From the NCBI GenBank assembly GCA_045541455.1, contig JAZQJA010000032.1, positions 1-64,000 on the forward strand: 64,000 bases of DNA. Direction: 5' to 3'. A program made the position numbers and the translations under genes. The DNA comes from RGIG9041 sp045541455 (GTDB taxonomy: Bacteria > Bacillota > Clostridia > Oscillospirales > QAKW01). Positions within the stretch are counted from its first letter, which is position 1, and every line of letters begins with the position of its first letter. Positions 6,990-13,791 of the stretch are shown here, piece after piece. The notes under the pieces were generated by a model that saw nothing but the letters and a program-made list of their open reading frames with translations, was not told the DNA's origin and searched no databases.

Positions 6990-8801
6990 ATGAAGTTATT
7001 GGACTTTTCCATTTCTAAATTTAATGACACCATGCAAGAAGATGTCTCTAAACAAGCGCTGAATTTTTGCAAGGCTGTTATTCTTTCACCAACAAAAATA
7101 TCCTTGACGCTAAAGCATAGTCCTGAGCATATTCATACGCGGTATGCGGTACTAAATCCGGATTTGTCGGTTGACTATAGAAATGATTTTGCATATTATT
7201 ACTATGGGGTATCCCCAAAAATTGACAGTTTTTCTGTTATAGATGCAATTTCTAATCTTACATTTATGACTATTGAAGGGCTTAACACCTATATTTCCGG
7301 GCATTGCACTGAATTTATGCTTCACGAAGATCAGGCGGAATATTTGCCGGATGTCGCAAAACTGATTTTGCTTACGGTTGCTTCAAAATACGGAATTGAA
7401 ATCAAGCGATGCGATGAGTTAAACTTCTTAACTGATGCTGACAGTGCCTTTTCTGCAATAGTCTCCCGTGATAAAACGGAAGACACTTTTCTTTTTCACG
7501 GTTGTCCTTGTCCGGAACTTATAGAACGGCTAAAGCCATACCGATTTATTAACCATAACGATGTTTGGCAAATAGATGATAACGGCATCGGTTTGCAGGA
7601 AATTTATGCCGATAAGGCAAATATAAAACTTCTGGTTGGAAAAGTTTTTTATTCCGGTGTACTTTTGAAAGCGCTTGAAATTAACAAGCAAAAATATAAT
7701 TTTGAAAACAGCGGTATCTCCAATTATCAGCTCATCTACGAACGCAGTTCATTTGCAATGGTTTGCGCATTGGATGATAATTATGTAGGTCACCCCCTGC
7801 TTAAAGAAAGCCGTTCAAAGTTGGAGAAGTTTTTCCGTTATGATGACGATTGTAAACAGCTCTTGTCCAAGCAACTCTCATCCGACTGCCTTGATGACGA
7901 GCAAATTTTAGCCTACGTTAACGAATATATGAAAAGCAGTTATAATGTAAACCAAATCGGAGTTTCCAGCAATATCAAAACGCCCAAAGGAGAAATCTTA
8001 TTTGGCTTACGCGCTTCTAAAAATATTGACGACGGGTCCCTTTATCCAAGTGTGAATGGCAATGCCGAAGTTTACGATGAGGACGTTCAATTTTACAACA
8101 ACTCTGTTTATGAAGATTTGCCGACTGTCCATATACATAAAAAGCGAAGTGATCTATTGGGCGAAATTGCCCGAGAGGCTTACGGCGAACTTAATATTAC
8201 TTCTACCAAGGAATCTTGGTCTTGCCACGGAATGATCATTTCCGGCAACCTACCTAAAGACAATTGTTCAAACAGACGATGCCACTTTAACATTCTTTTT
8301 GAAAACGAGATTGATGAAACGCTCGACGAAATAAAAATGCGCTATCGCAAAGCCAGTGAAGCGTTTGAAAATAAAAATTTTGCTGCGATAATCATAAAAT
8401 ATTATAAAACCAGAGTTCATGGCTTATTTGGCGACATAGTACGCTTTCTTCAGCAAATTCTTCAAAGTAAAGATTTTATTGAATCTATTTTGCTTCTTTT
8501 GGTTGCTTTTATCAGCATAAAAACCATTGATTTTTCCTTTGAAAATATTTCTTCACTTCTTTCTATTCTGTTTGCAAGCATTATTTTGCTTACAACCATT
8601 TTAAAGATTATTCAACATACCGTAAAAATGTTTCGAAATGCGAAAAGTACCAAAAGAATTTGTGTCTACGGAAGTATGTCATACACTTCTCTTTGCCGCA
8701 AAATTTCGAAAGTTATGAAAATGAAATATCATCCTGCCGCCTATGCTTCTTTTAAGATGCACATTGAAAATCTGGTCTATAACGATTTGCAGGATAAATA
8801 A
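6990..8801 (+). CDS. Unrecognised 603-residue protein with C-terminal two-helix membrane anchor
   Basis: I do not recognise this family. There is no signal peptide. Residues 1-310 are soluble mixed alpha/beta without motifs I can name. Residues about 317-440 (GEILFGLRASKNIDDG, YPSVNGNAEVYDEDV, LLGEIAREAYGELNI) resemble the order of a Nudix fold, but the box is degenerate: the usual REUxEExGU reads REAYGELNI, with the central catalytic glutamate changed. Two hydrophobic helices follow at about 497-515 and 519-543, then a basic tail. A nucleotide-like sensor tied to a two-helix membrane part recalls some defence effectors, but no CD-NTase or other defence gene is adjacent, so function stays open. 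AAGGCGG precedes ATG 6990. The gene is monocistronic and divergent from nadA. Confidence 0.6.
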   Translation: MKLLDFSISKFNDTMQEDVSKQALNFCKAVILSPTKISLTLKHSPEHIHTRYAVLNPDLSVDYRNDFAYYYYGVSPKIDSFSVIDAISNLTFMTIEGLNTYISGHCTEFMLHEDQAEYLPDVAKLILLTVASKYGIEIKRCDELNFLTDADSAFSAIVSRDKTEDTFLFHGCPCPELIERLKPYRFINHNDVWQIDDNGIGLQEIYADKANIKLLVGKVFYSGVLLKALEINKQKYNFENSGISNYQLIYERSSFAMVCALDDNYVGHPLLKESRSKLEKFFRYDDDCKQLLSKQLSSDCLDDEQILAYVNEYMKSSYNVNQIGVSSNIKTPKGEILFGLRASKNIDDGSLYPSVNGNAEVYDEDVQFYNNSVYEDLPTVHIHKKRSDLLGEIAREAYGELNITSTKESWSCHGMIISGNLPKDNCSNRRCHFNILFENEIDETLDEIKMRYRKASEAFENKNFAAIIIKYYKTRVHGLFGDIVRFLQQILQSKDFIESILLLLVAFISIKTIDFSFENISSLLSILFASIILLTTILKIIQHTVKMFRNAKSTKRICVYGSMSYTSLCRKISKVMKMKYHPAAYASFKMHIENLVYNDLQDK

Positions 8802-8830
8802 AAAGCGTGGTGAAATTCACCTCGCTTTTT
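8800..8830. terminator. Bidirectional terminator between the 603-residue gene and the ubiquitin gene
   Basis: AAAAAGCG and GGTGAA pair with TTCACC and CGCTTTTT around one T-T mismatch. T-runs exist on both strands, so it can end both convergent units. Confidence 0.8.
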
Positions 8831-8865
8831 AAAATGTTTAAAACCTATTTCATATTAGCATATAT

Positions 8866-9549
8866 TTAAAGCACATCTTTCACGGCGATAATGAAAGTAG
8901 CGGTGCCGTTGTAAGTGCCTGCATACTGAATTTTGCTTTCGTCAACGGCAAAGGTAATGCTGACATTACCGCTAGCGGCGGTTTCGGGGTTAACTGCAAG
9001 TATCTCACCGCCTGCGGCAACAGTTTCGCCGTTTGCTTTAACGGTGTAGTCAAGGGTTATATCCTCACCGCATGTTATGGCGAAATTATTATTGGCAGCA
9101 AGGCAAACGGATACATACTTGCCCTTGTTTACAACAACATTTTCCGCCGAAACGGTAACTGCATTGCCGTCAATAGTTACATTTTCAGGAATGGTTACGG
9201 TGTAGGTGGGTGCGACAACGTACTCTAAAACTGCCGATTCATTAGTATATTTAAGTTCTAAATTAAGTGTGGAGTCTTTTTGGATACTGTAATCTTGCAA
9301 GGAATTCCCATCCTCTAAGATTTTACCCGCAAAAATAAGCTTTTGTTGGTCAGGCGGGATGCCCTCTTTGTCTTGTATTTTGGCTTTAACATCCTCAATG
9401 CGATCTGTCGGTTCAACTTCAATGGTAATGTGTTTTCCTGCAAGTGTTTTGACAAAAATCTGCATAGCGTTTGCCGTTGTTATTATAGATAAAATAAGGC
9501 AAACAGAAAGTGCTATCATAAAAAATCGTTTTATCATTTTTTTGTTCAT
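8866..9549 (-). CDS. Secreted ubiquitin-domain protein fused to a beta-rich C-terminal domain
   Basis: A 227-residue exported protein. Residues 1-28 are a signal peptide ending in TTANA, so cleavage after ANA would leave ubiquitin Met1 as the mature N-terminus. Residues 29-100 align with human ubiquitin positions 1-72 without gaps: 56 of 72 identical, including the MQIFVKTL start, VKAKIQDKEGIPPDQQ and LIFAGK. All seven ubiquitin lysines (6, 11, 27, 29, 33, 48, 63) are kept. His68 is Asn, Val70 is Glu, and the RLRGG tail is KYTNE, so the domain cannot be conjugated and the Ile44 patch is altered. Residues 112-227 (TYTVTIPENVTIDGNAVTVS to GTYNGTATFIIAVKDVL) look like a beta-sandwich common in Clostridial surface proteins; Cys149 and Cys160 could pair. 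AAAGGAG lies 8 bases before the ATG. No E1/E2/E3 genes are near. Recent origin from a eukaryote is inference. Confidence 0.93.
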   Translation of the reverse strand: MNKKMIKRFFMIALSVCLILSIITTANAMQIFVKTLAGKHITIEVEPTDRIEDVKAKIQDKEGIPPDQQKLIFAGKILEDGNSLQDYSIQKDSTLNLELKYTNESAVLEYVVAPTYTVTIPENVTIDGNAVTVSAENVVVNKGKYVSVCLAANNNFAITCGEDITLDYTVKANGETVAAGGEILAVNPETAASGNVSITFAVDESKIQYAGTYNGTATFIIAVKDVL

Positions 9550-9584
9550 TATCCTGACTCCTTTACTATCACTATAGTTAATAC

Positions 9585-9611
9585 GAGTAAAACGTACATT
9601 AAATCAAATAT
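9585..9611. repeat. 27-base dispersed repeat upstream of the ubiquitin gene
   Basis: This block matches 52088-52114 at 26 of 27 positions (T versus G at the eleventh base). Here it lies 36-62 bases upstream of the ubiquitin gene, where a promoter would be expected. At 52088 it continues into a tandem 34-base repeat upstream of rny. Confidence 0.75.
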
Positions 9612-9635
9612 CTCGGGTTAAATGTTGCACATTTT

Positions 9636-10616
9636 TTAAACTGTTAAAACTACTTTTCCAACATTTTGGCCTTTATAAAGAATGTCTTGTGCTGCTTGGG
9701 CTTCGGTTATGGGTAAAACCTTGTAGATAGTCGGTTTCACTTGTCCGCTTTCCACTTTAGGCCATACATTTTTCACAAGTTCTGCTAAAATTTGCGCTTT
9801 CACCTGCGGTGTTCTTGAACGCAATGTTGAACCTATAATTCTTACGTTTCTTACATAAATATTTTTAAGGTCAATTTCGGTTTTTGTGCCGGCTAAAGCG
9901 GCAATCATAATCCAACGTGCACCGTGCCTTAAATAATGAATGCATTTTCCCATTATTTCTCCGCCCAGACAGTCAATGGCAACATCAACGGGGTGCCCGT
10001 TTTCAAGTTCTTCTTTCAAAACTTCTGCTATATCTTCTTTTGTTGTAACAATAACCCTGTCGGCATTTAAATGCTTAATACTATTAGCAATTTCATCAGT
10101 TAAAACAGTAGTAATTACTCTTATACCAAAGGCTTTAGCCATAGGAATAATTACAGAAGCCAATCCGCTTGCACCCGCATTCATTAAAAGGGTGTCGCCC
10201 TCTTTAATGTTTCCTTCAATAAATAGATTAAGATAGGCGGTTGCAAAAGCTTCGGGGATAGCCGCAGCCTCTACCATTGTGCAGTTGTTAGGCACAGGCA
10301 TTAACATATCGTATTTAACATTAGCGTATTCTGCATAACCGCCGCCACCCAAAAGGGCACATACCTTGTCGCCGATTTTCCAGTTCGACTTTTCTTTAGC
10401 ACCGTCTGCAATTTCAACAATAGTACCCGCAATCTCCAGTCCCATCCATTCAGGACAGCCTTCAGGTGGGGGATAATCACCCTCTCTTTGCATTAAATCG
10501 GCACGGTTAATGGCTGCCGCCTCAATTTTTATAAGACAGTCGTCATTTTGCAAAATGGGGTCGGGAACGTTGTCCCATCTTAAAGATTTATCATTGTTTA
10601 CAAGTATCGCTTTCAT
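9636..10616 (-). CDS. Zinc-independent quinone oxidoreductase-like NAD(P)H dehydrogenase (MDR family)
   Basis: A 326-residue medium-chain dehydrogenase/reductase of the QOR/PIG3 type. The N-terminal GroES-like domain has INRADLMQREGDYPPPEG and GLEIAGTIVEI; the Rossmann domain has LLMNAGASGLASVIIPMAKA and near 190-250 DVAIDCLGGEIM. The structural zinc cysteines of alcohol dehydrogenases are absent, as in quinone reductases. The physiological substrate cannot be read from sequence; the family reduces quinones or enones with NADPH. Its ribosome site is only AAGG, and it follows the remnant at 10629-10784 so closely that it probably was co-translated with that gene before it decayed. Confidence 0.85.
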   Translation of the reverse strand: MKAILVNNDKSLRWDNVPDPILQNDDCLIKIEAAAINRADLMQREGDYPPPEGCPEWMGLEIAGTIVEIADGAKEKSNWKIGDKVCALLGGGGYAEYANVKYDMLMPVPNNCTMVEAAAIPEAFATAYLNLFIEGNIKEGDTLLMNAGASGLASVIIPMAKAFGIRVITTVLTDEIANSIKHLNADRVIVTTKEDIAEVLKEELENGHPVDVAIDCLGGEIMGKCIHYLRHGARWIMIAALAGTKTEIDLKNIYVRNVRIIGSTLRSRTPQVKAQILAELVKNVWPKVESGQVKPTIYKVLPITEAQAAQDILYKGQNVGKVVLTV

Positions 10617-10628
10617 AACATTTTATCC

Positions 10629-10784
10629 TTAGTATAATTTTAATTCTGTTTTCAATTCTTCTTTAATAGAAAGAAAATCATCTGTTTTTAGTCCTGTTGT
10701 AAGGTTTTTGCTTTAATAGCTTATGTCAGCCGTATGTGTTCCTAATGTTCTTTTGCCGCCTATTAAAAGCACTTTTTTATACAT
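10629..10784 (-). pseudogene. Remnant of an NAD(P)-dependent epimerase/dehydratase (internal deletion)
   Basis: On the minus strand from 10784 a frame reads MYKKVLLIGGKRTLGTHTA and soon stops. It resembles the Rossmann start of extended short-chain dehydrogenases (KKVLLIGGTGTLG). A few bases later another frame reads GLKTDDFLSIKEELKTELKL before a stop, like the C-terminus of such enzymes. The middle of about 250 residues is gone. It sits between the Gfo/Idh and quinone reductase genes on the same strand. The match is short, so the family call is tentative. Confidence 0.45.
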
Positions 10785-10820
10785 ATTTAAGGCAATACAC
10801 CGACAAATTGTTTTCTCCCA

Positions 10821-11819
10821 TTATTTTCCACAAGCCTTTAATACTGTTTTATAAAGTTCGAGTTCGTAATCAAGAGTATATGTATTTTGCTTTTCGCCGT
10901 TTATATACTGTGCAAAGGAATGCATCATATTATCGTATCGGTCAAAAGCATCAGAGATTTCTTTTTTATATTCCGTGTGCCATTTTGTAGAATTGCGGAC
11001 AACTTTGTGAGTTTGCAGTTTGCTATGGTCTGGCAAAAGCCACTCAAGCGGTTTTAGTTCAACTGTACCCTTTGTACCGGTTACTACAAGCTGGCGCCTT
11101 TCAAAACCGCCCAGTTCTACCGCAGTGGTTTTTGCAAAGGAAATTCCGTTTTCATATTCAAAAACTGCCATACCAAAATCTTTTGCGGTAACACCGTCAA
11201 TACCCGAACATTTGTTTAACGCAATTATTTTTTTAGGCTTTCCTTGAATTTTTAAAATCAAATCAACCAAATGACAGCCTAAATAAAACATCATACCGCC
11301 GGGCAAATTTTCAAGCCACATACGCGTTGAAGCAGGGTGTGTGCAACTCATCTGTGCTTCAACACTGATTATATCGCCAAGTTCACCGTTTTCAATCTTC
11401 AAAAGCAACTCTTTTATATATGGATTATAGCGGTACATATAACCTATATGAAAAACTTTGCCGGTGTTTTTCATAATGGAAATAAGTTTTTCAAAATCGG
11501 CAAGCTCTCTGCCGCCCGGTTTTTCCATGTGTATGTGTTTGCCGGCGTTTGCCGCCATTAACGCATATTTTGTAAGGTATATTTCGTCAGTTTCTATTGT
11601 AACCGCTTCAATTTCAGGGTTGTTTAACACCTCGGCTAATGTGAGTTCTTTATATCCATCAAAAACTTCTGCCTTTTTTGAAAGCCGTTCTCTTTCGTTT
11701 TCCGGCAAAACATAACCTGCTATTTCAAATACATCGCTTTGATTTTTAAGGCTTTTAAAAATCTCATTAGAATGGCTGTATGTGTTAAGCCCTATATGAG
11801 CAATTTTAATTTTTTTCAT
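10821..11819 (-). CDS. Gfo/Idh/MocA family oxidoreductase
   Basis: A 332-residue NAD(P)-dependent sugar or polyol dehydrogenase. MKKIKIAHIGLNTYSHS begins a Rossmann fold; EKPGGRELADFEKL carries the conserved EKP lysine; MYRYNPYIKELLLKIENGELG and GCHLVDLILKIQGKPKKI are the usual C-terminal domain landmarks, with the catalytic histidine in GCHLVDL. The substrate is unknown. I choose ATG 11819, preceded by GGAGAG, over an ATG at 11831 that overlaps that ribosome site. A good promoter at 11899-11927 lies upstream, so it can be expressed apart from the genes at 12131-13653. Confidence 0.9.
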   Translation of the reverse strand: MKKIKIAHIGLNTYSHSNEIFKSLKNQSDVFEIAGYVLPENERERLSKKAEVFDGYKELTLAEVLNNPEIEAVTIETDEIYLTKYALMAANAGKHIHMEKPGGRELADFEKLISIMKNTGKVFHIGYMYRYNPYIKELLLKIENGELGDIISVEAQMSCTHPASTRMWLENLPGGMMFYLGCHLVDLILKIQGKPKKIIALNKCSGIDGVTAKDFGMAVFEYENGISFAKTTAVELGGFERRQLVVTGTKGTVELKPLEWLLPDHSKLQTHKVVRNSTKWHTEYKKEISDAFDRYDNMMHSFAQYINGEKQNTYTLDYELELYKTVLKACGK

Positions 11820-11898
11820 TATTCTCTCCAATACAAAGTTCGGATTTTTTTAAAAGCAACAAAGAGAATTTTTAAGATTTTCATAACTTTATATTTTA

Positions 11899-11927
11899 AT
11901 TATATTTCTTTACAATTTTTAGGTCAA
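11899..11927 (-). promoter_or_regulatory. Promoter of the Gfo/Idh gene
   Basis: On the minus strand TTGACC (complement of 11922-11927) and TATAAT (complement of 11899-11904) are 17 bases apart. The leader to ATG 11819 would be about 75 bases. The promoter sits immediately downstream of the SDR remnant. Confidence 0.7.
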
Positions 11928-11936
11928 CCCCCTTAT

Positions 11937-12116
11937 TTATAAAAAGACAAAATAATTTACATTCAATATAGCACTGCGTAATTTATTGTTTTTTTCGGCA
12001 ACCGAAGCGATATTTATAATTCTTCCAAAGCCGTTTTGTGCAAACTTATGTGCAACTGCTCTGCCTATGCCTACTGCAGCCCCTGTTATCAGGGCGGTTT
12101 TACCTTTAAAATTCAT
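11937..12116 (-). pseudogene. Short-chain dehydrogenase remnant with in-frame internal deletion
   Basis: An open frame of 59 residues starts at ATG 12116 after a good AAAAGGAG site. MNFKGKTALITGAAVGIGRA is a textbook SDR N-terminus with the TGxxxGxG cofactor motif. After residue 29 it jumps to GRIINIASVAEK, which in a normal SDR is the strand and serine motif about 100 residues later, then drifts and stops. The central part and the C-terminal catalytic YxxxK are missing. It lies 14 bases after the gene at 12131 on the same strand and resembles the intact SDR at 12889, so it is a decayed paralogue in the same operon. Confidence 0.75.
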
Positions 12117-12130
12117 TTTAACTACTCCTT

Positions 12131-12889
12131 TTAAAAATCAATGCTATCACGAATTATTTTCATATTTTGCAATAAAGGTTGTGCGGCAGTCGACAACGCA
12201 TCGTGTTCATACACGCAAAGTGCCATACAGCAGCCAAGTTTTATGCCTAAACGGCGGTGCAAAGTACACTCGCCGCCTGAAAGAAATAAAAACGGTGCGC
12301 CAAGCTCTTGCTTTAAAAGGTTGGTAATGCGCAAATTTTCTATCTGCTGTTCCATATCGTCTGCTGCGGTTACAATTTTAATTATATCCGCACCCCTGCG
12401 CTTTTGCTCAAAGGCTATTTCAAGCACGCGTTTGGCAGGTGCAAACTTATATAAGTGAGAAGACATAAGCACTTGTGCACCCATATCGTGCAATTTTGAG
12501 ATAAGCTCCATTTGCTTTTTTATAGCTTCCTCATTGTCAGTAAGTTCTTCGGGGTGTTTGCAAAACATATCCCCCATAACATCACAAAGGGTTGCACCGC
12601 TGCTTGCAAGGGTGACAAGCCCTTTGGCTAATTCATCGTCGCTTTTACCACTATTATTAGCACCCCTGTAATTTGTAACATAACAAGGCTTGCCTTTCAT
12701 TTCTAAAAAAAGTTTTTTATATGTATCGGGATTGTGATATTCAGGTTTTAAAGATTCCACTTGTAAGCCGTATGCATCGGCACCAAGGCAGTTGGCGTTT
12801 CTTATTCTGCCAATTGCAGTTTCGGGGGTTTCGCATTGAAGCATAACTGTAAGTAAGGGAGTTTCATTATTCAAAAAACTTTTTGCCAT
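12131..12889 (-). CDS. Type I 3-dehydroquinase-like aldolase-fold enzyme
   Basis: A 252-residue protein of the class I 3-dehydroquinate dehydratase family. It keeps the Schiff-base lysine (ADIIKIVTAA) and the histidine (VLMSSHLYKFAP), with YVTNYRGANN matching the FTFR arginine strand and LSGGECTLHRRLG plus AAQP near the C-terminus. The usual EWRVD and E86 positions are not clearly present (GLQVESL and CDVMGDM), so the substrate may not be dehydroquinate. It is placed with an SDR, a Gfo/Idh oxidoreductase and glycosidases rather than with aro genes, which favours a catabolic role. The start ATG 12889 shares a base with the SDR stop (TAATG) and has AGGTGG upstream. Confidence 0.75.
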   Translation of the reverse strand: MAKSFLNNETPLLTVMLQCETPETAIGRIRNANCLGADAYGLQVESLKPEYHNPDTYKKLFLEMKGKPCYVTNYRGANNSGKSDDELAKGLVTLASSGATLCDVMGDMFCKHPEELTDNEEAIKKQMELISKLHDMGAQVLMSSHLYKFAPAKRVLEIAFEQKRRGADIIKIVTAADDMEQQIENLRITNLLKQELGAPFLFLSGGECTLHRRLGIKLGCCMALCVYEHDALSTAAQPLLQNMKIIRDSIDF

Positions 12890-13653
12890 TATTTCCACCT
12901 GCCCATAGCATTTCTTCCACCGTCTATCATAATATTTTCACCGTTTATAAACTGTCCTTTTTCAGAGGCTAAAAATAAACATAAATCAATTATTTCCTGC
13001 GGGTTTGCGGCTCTGCCGAGCAGTGTTTTCATATTTGACATAGCGGCACGGGTCAGCACAGGGCCGGGAGACACACAAACACAGCGGATACCGTGCTTGG
13101 AACCGTATTGTGCAATAGATTTAGTAAGCCCAAACATAAGCCCTGCCTTTGCAGTTGGATAATCCATACCATAGCCATCGCCTTCTGCACCGGTAATAGA
13201 GCCGATATTTATTATCAAACCGCTTTTTTGTTCTCTCATTTGCTTTAATACAGCGTGTGCAAAATAGAACGGGCCTTTCAAATTCACATCAATACCCCAA
13301 TCATAAACATCAATCGGAACATCGGGGAATTCGGGATATACATCGCGGTCAACCTTTTGCATACGAACAGCGGTTCCGCCTGCAAAATTTGCCATTACAT
13401 CAATTTGTCCAAAAGTTTCTACTGCCTTATCTCTTGCATTACATACTTGTGCATAATCACGTATATCACACAAAATGCCAATTGCTTTTCCTTTGCCTTG
13501 CGTGTTTATTTGAGAAACCTTTTCATTTAAAACTTGCTCATTTATATCGCACATAACAACATTACCGCCAAGTTTTGCCCAGTTTTGAGCAAACAAAAGC
13601 CCCATTCCCGATGCGGCACCTGTTGAAATTGCAACCTTACCTTTAAAATTCAT
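12889..13653 (-). CDS. Short-chain dehydrogenase/reductase
   Basis: A 254-residue classical SDR. The cofactor motif is in ISTGAASGMGLLFAQNWAKLGG; MCDINEQ suggests NAD(H) preference (acidic residue after strand 2); ANFAGGTA replaces the usual NNAG; catalytic residues are in INIGSITGAEGD and MDYPTAKAGLMFG (YxxxK); the C-terminus NGENIMIDGG is standard. Insertions around residues 90-105 may shape the substrate pocket. It is the first gene of the unit that continues into the dehydroquinase-like gene, and is divergent from the AraC regulator at 13792, its probable controller. Confidence 0.9.
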   Translation of the reverse strand: MNFKGKVAISTGAASGMGLLFAQNWAKLGGNVVMCDINEQVLNEKVSQINTQGKGKAIGILCDIRDYAQVCNARDKAVETFGQIDVMANFAGGTAVRMQKVDRDVYPEFPDVPIDVYDWGIDVNLKGPFYFAHAVLKQMREQKSGLIINIGSITGAEGDGYGMDYPTAKAGLMFGLTKSIAQYGSKHGIRCVCVSPGPVLTRAAMSNMKTLLGRAANPQEIIDLCLFLASEKGQFINGENIMIDGGRNAMGRWK

Positions 13654-13699
13654 GCTTTCAACCTCCTTTTATTATATTATATACTGCTTGTAAATAGCA

Positions 13700-13715
13700 A
13701 AAATCGTACGATTTT
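13700..13715. promoter_or_regulatory. 16-bp perfect palindrome between the SDR and AraC genes
   Basis: AAAATCGTACGATTTT reads the same on both strands and lies just upstream of a possible TTGCTA-N18-TATAAT promoter for the SDR operon on the minus strand. It is a candidate site for the divergent AraC-type regulator or another dimeric regulator. Confidence 0.45.
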
Positions 13716-13791
13716 AACCTTTTTGATACTTTTTAGTTATAAAACTTGAAATTATTTAAGAAAAATATTATAATTTTAAAGGTGATTATAA

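Noticed and set aside
6990..8801. A CBASS-type defence operon around the 603-residue protein
   Set aside because: No cyclase, Cap2/Cap3 or nuclease genes adjoin it; the neighbours are the nad operon and the ubiquitin gene.
8866..9549. A bacterial ubiquitin-conjugation system
   Set aside because: No E1, E2, E3 or JAB-domain protease gene is present in the window, the protein is exported and it lacks a terminal glycine.
11986..12327. Plus-strand open frame of about 113 codons opposite the SDR remnant and dehydroquinase gene
   Set aside because: No family match or ribosome site, and it lies antisense to a clearly recognised gene and remnant.
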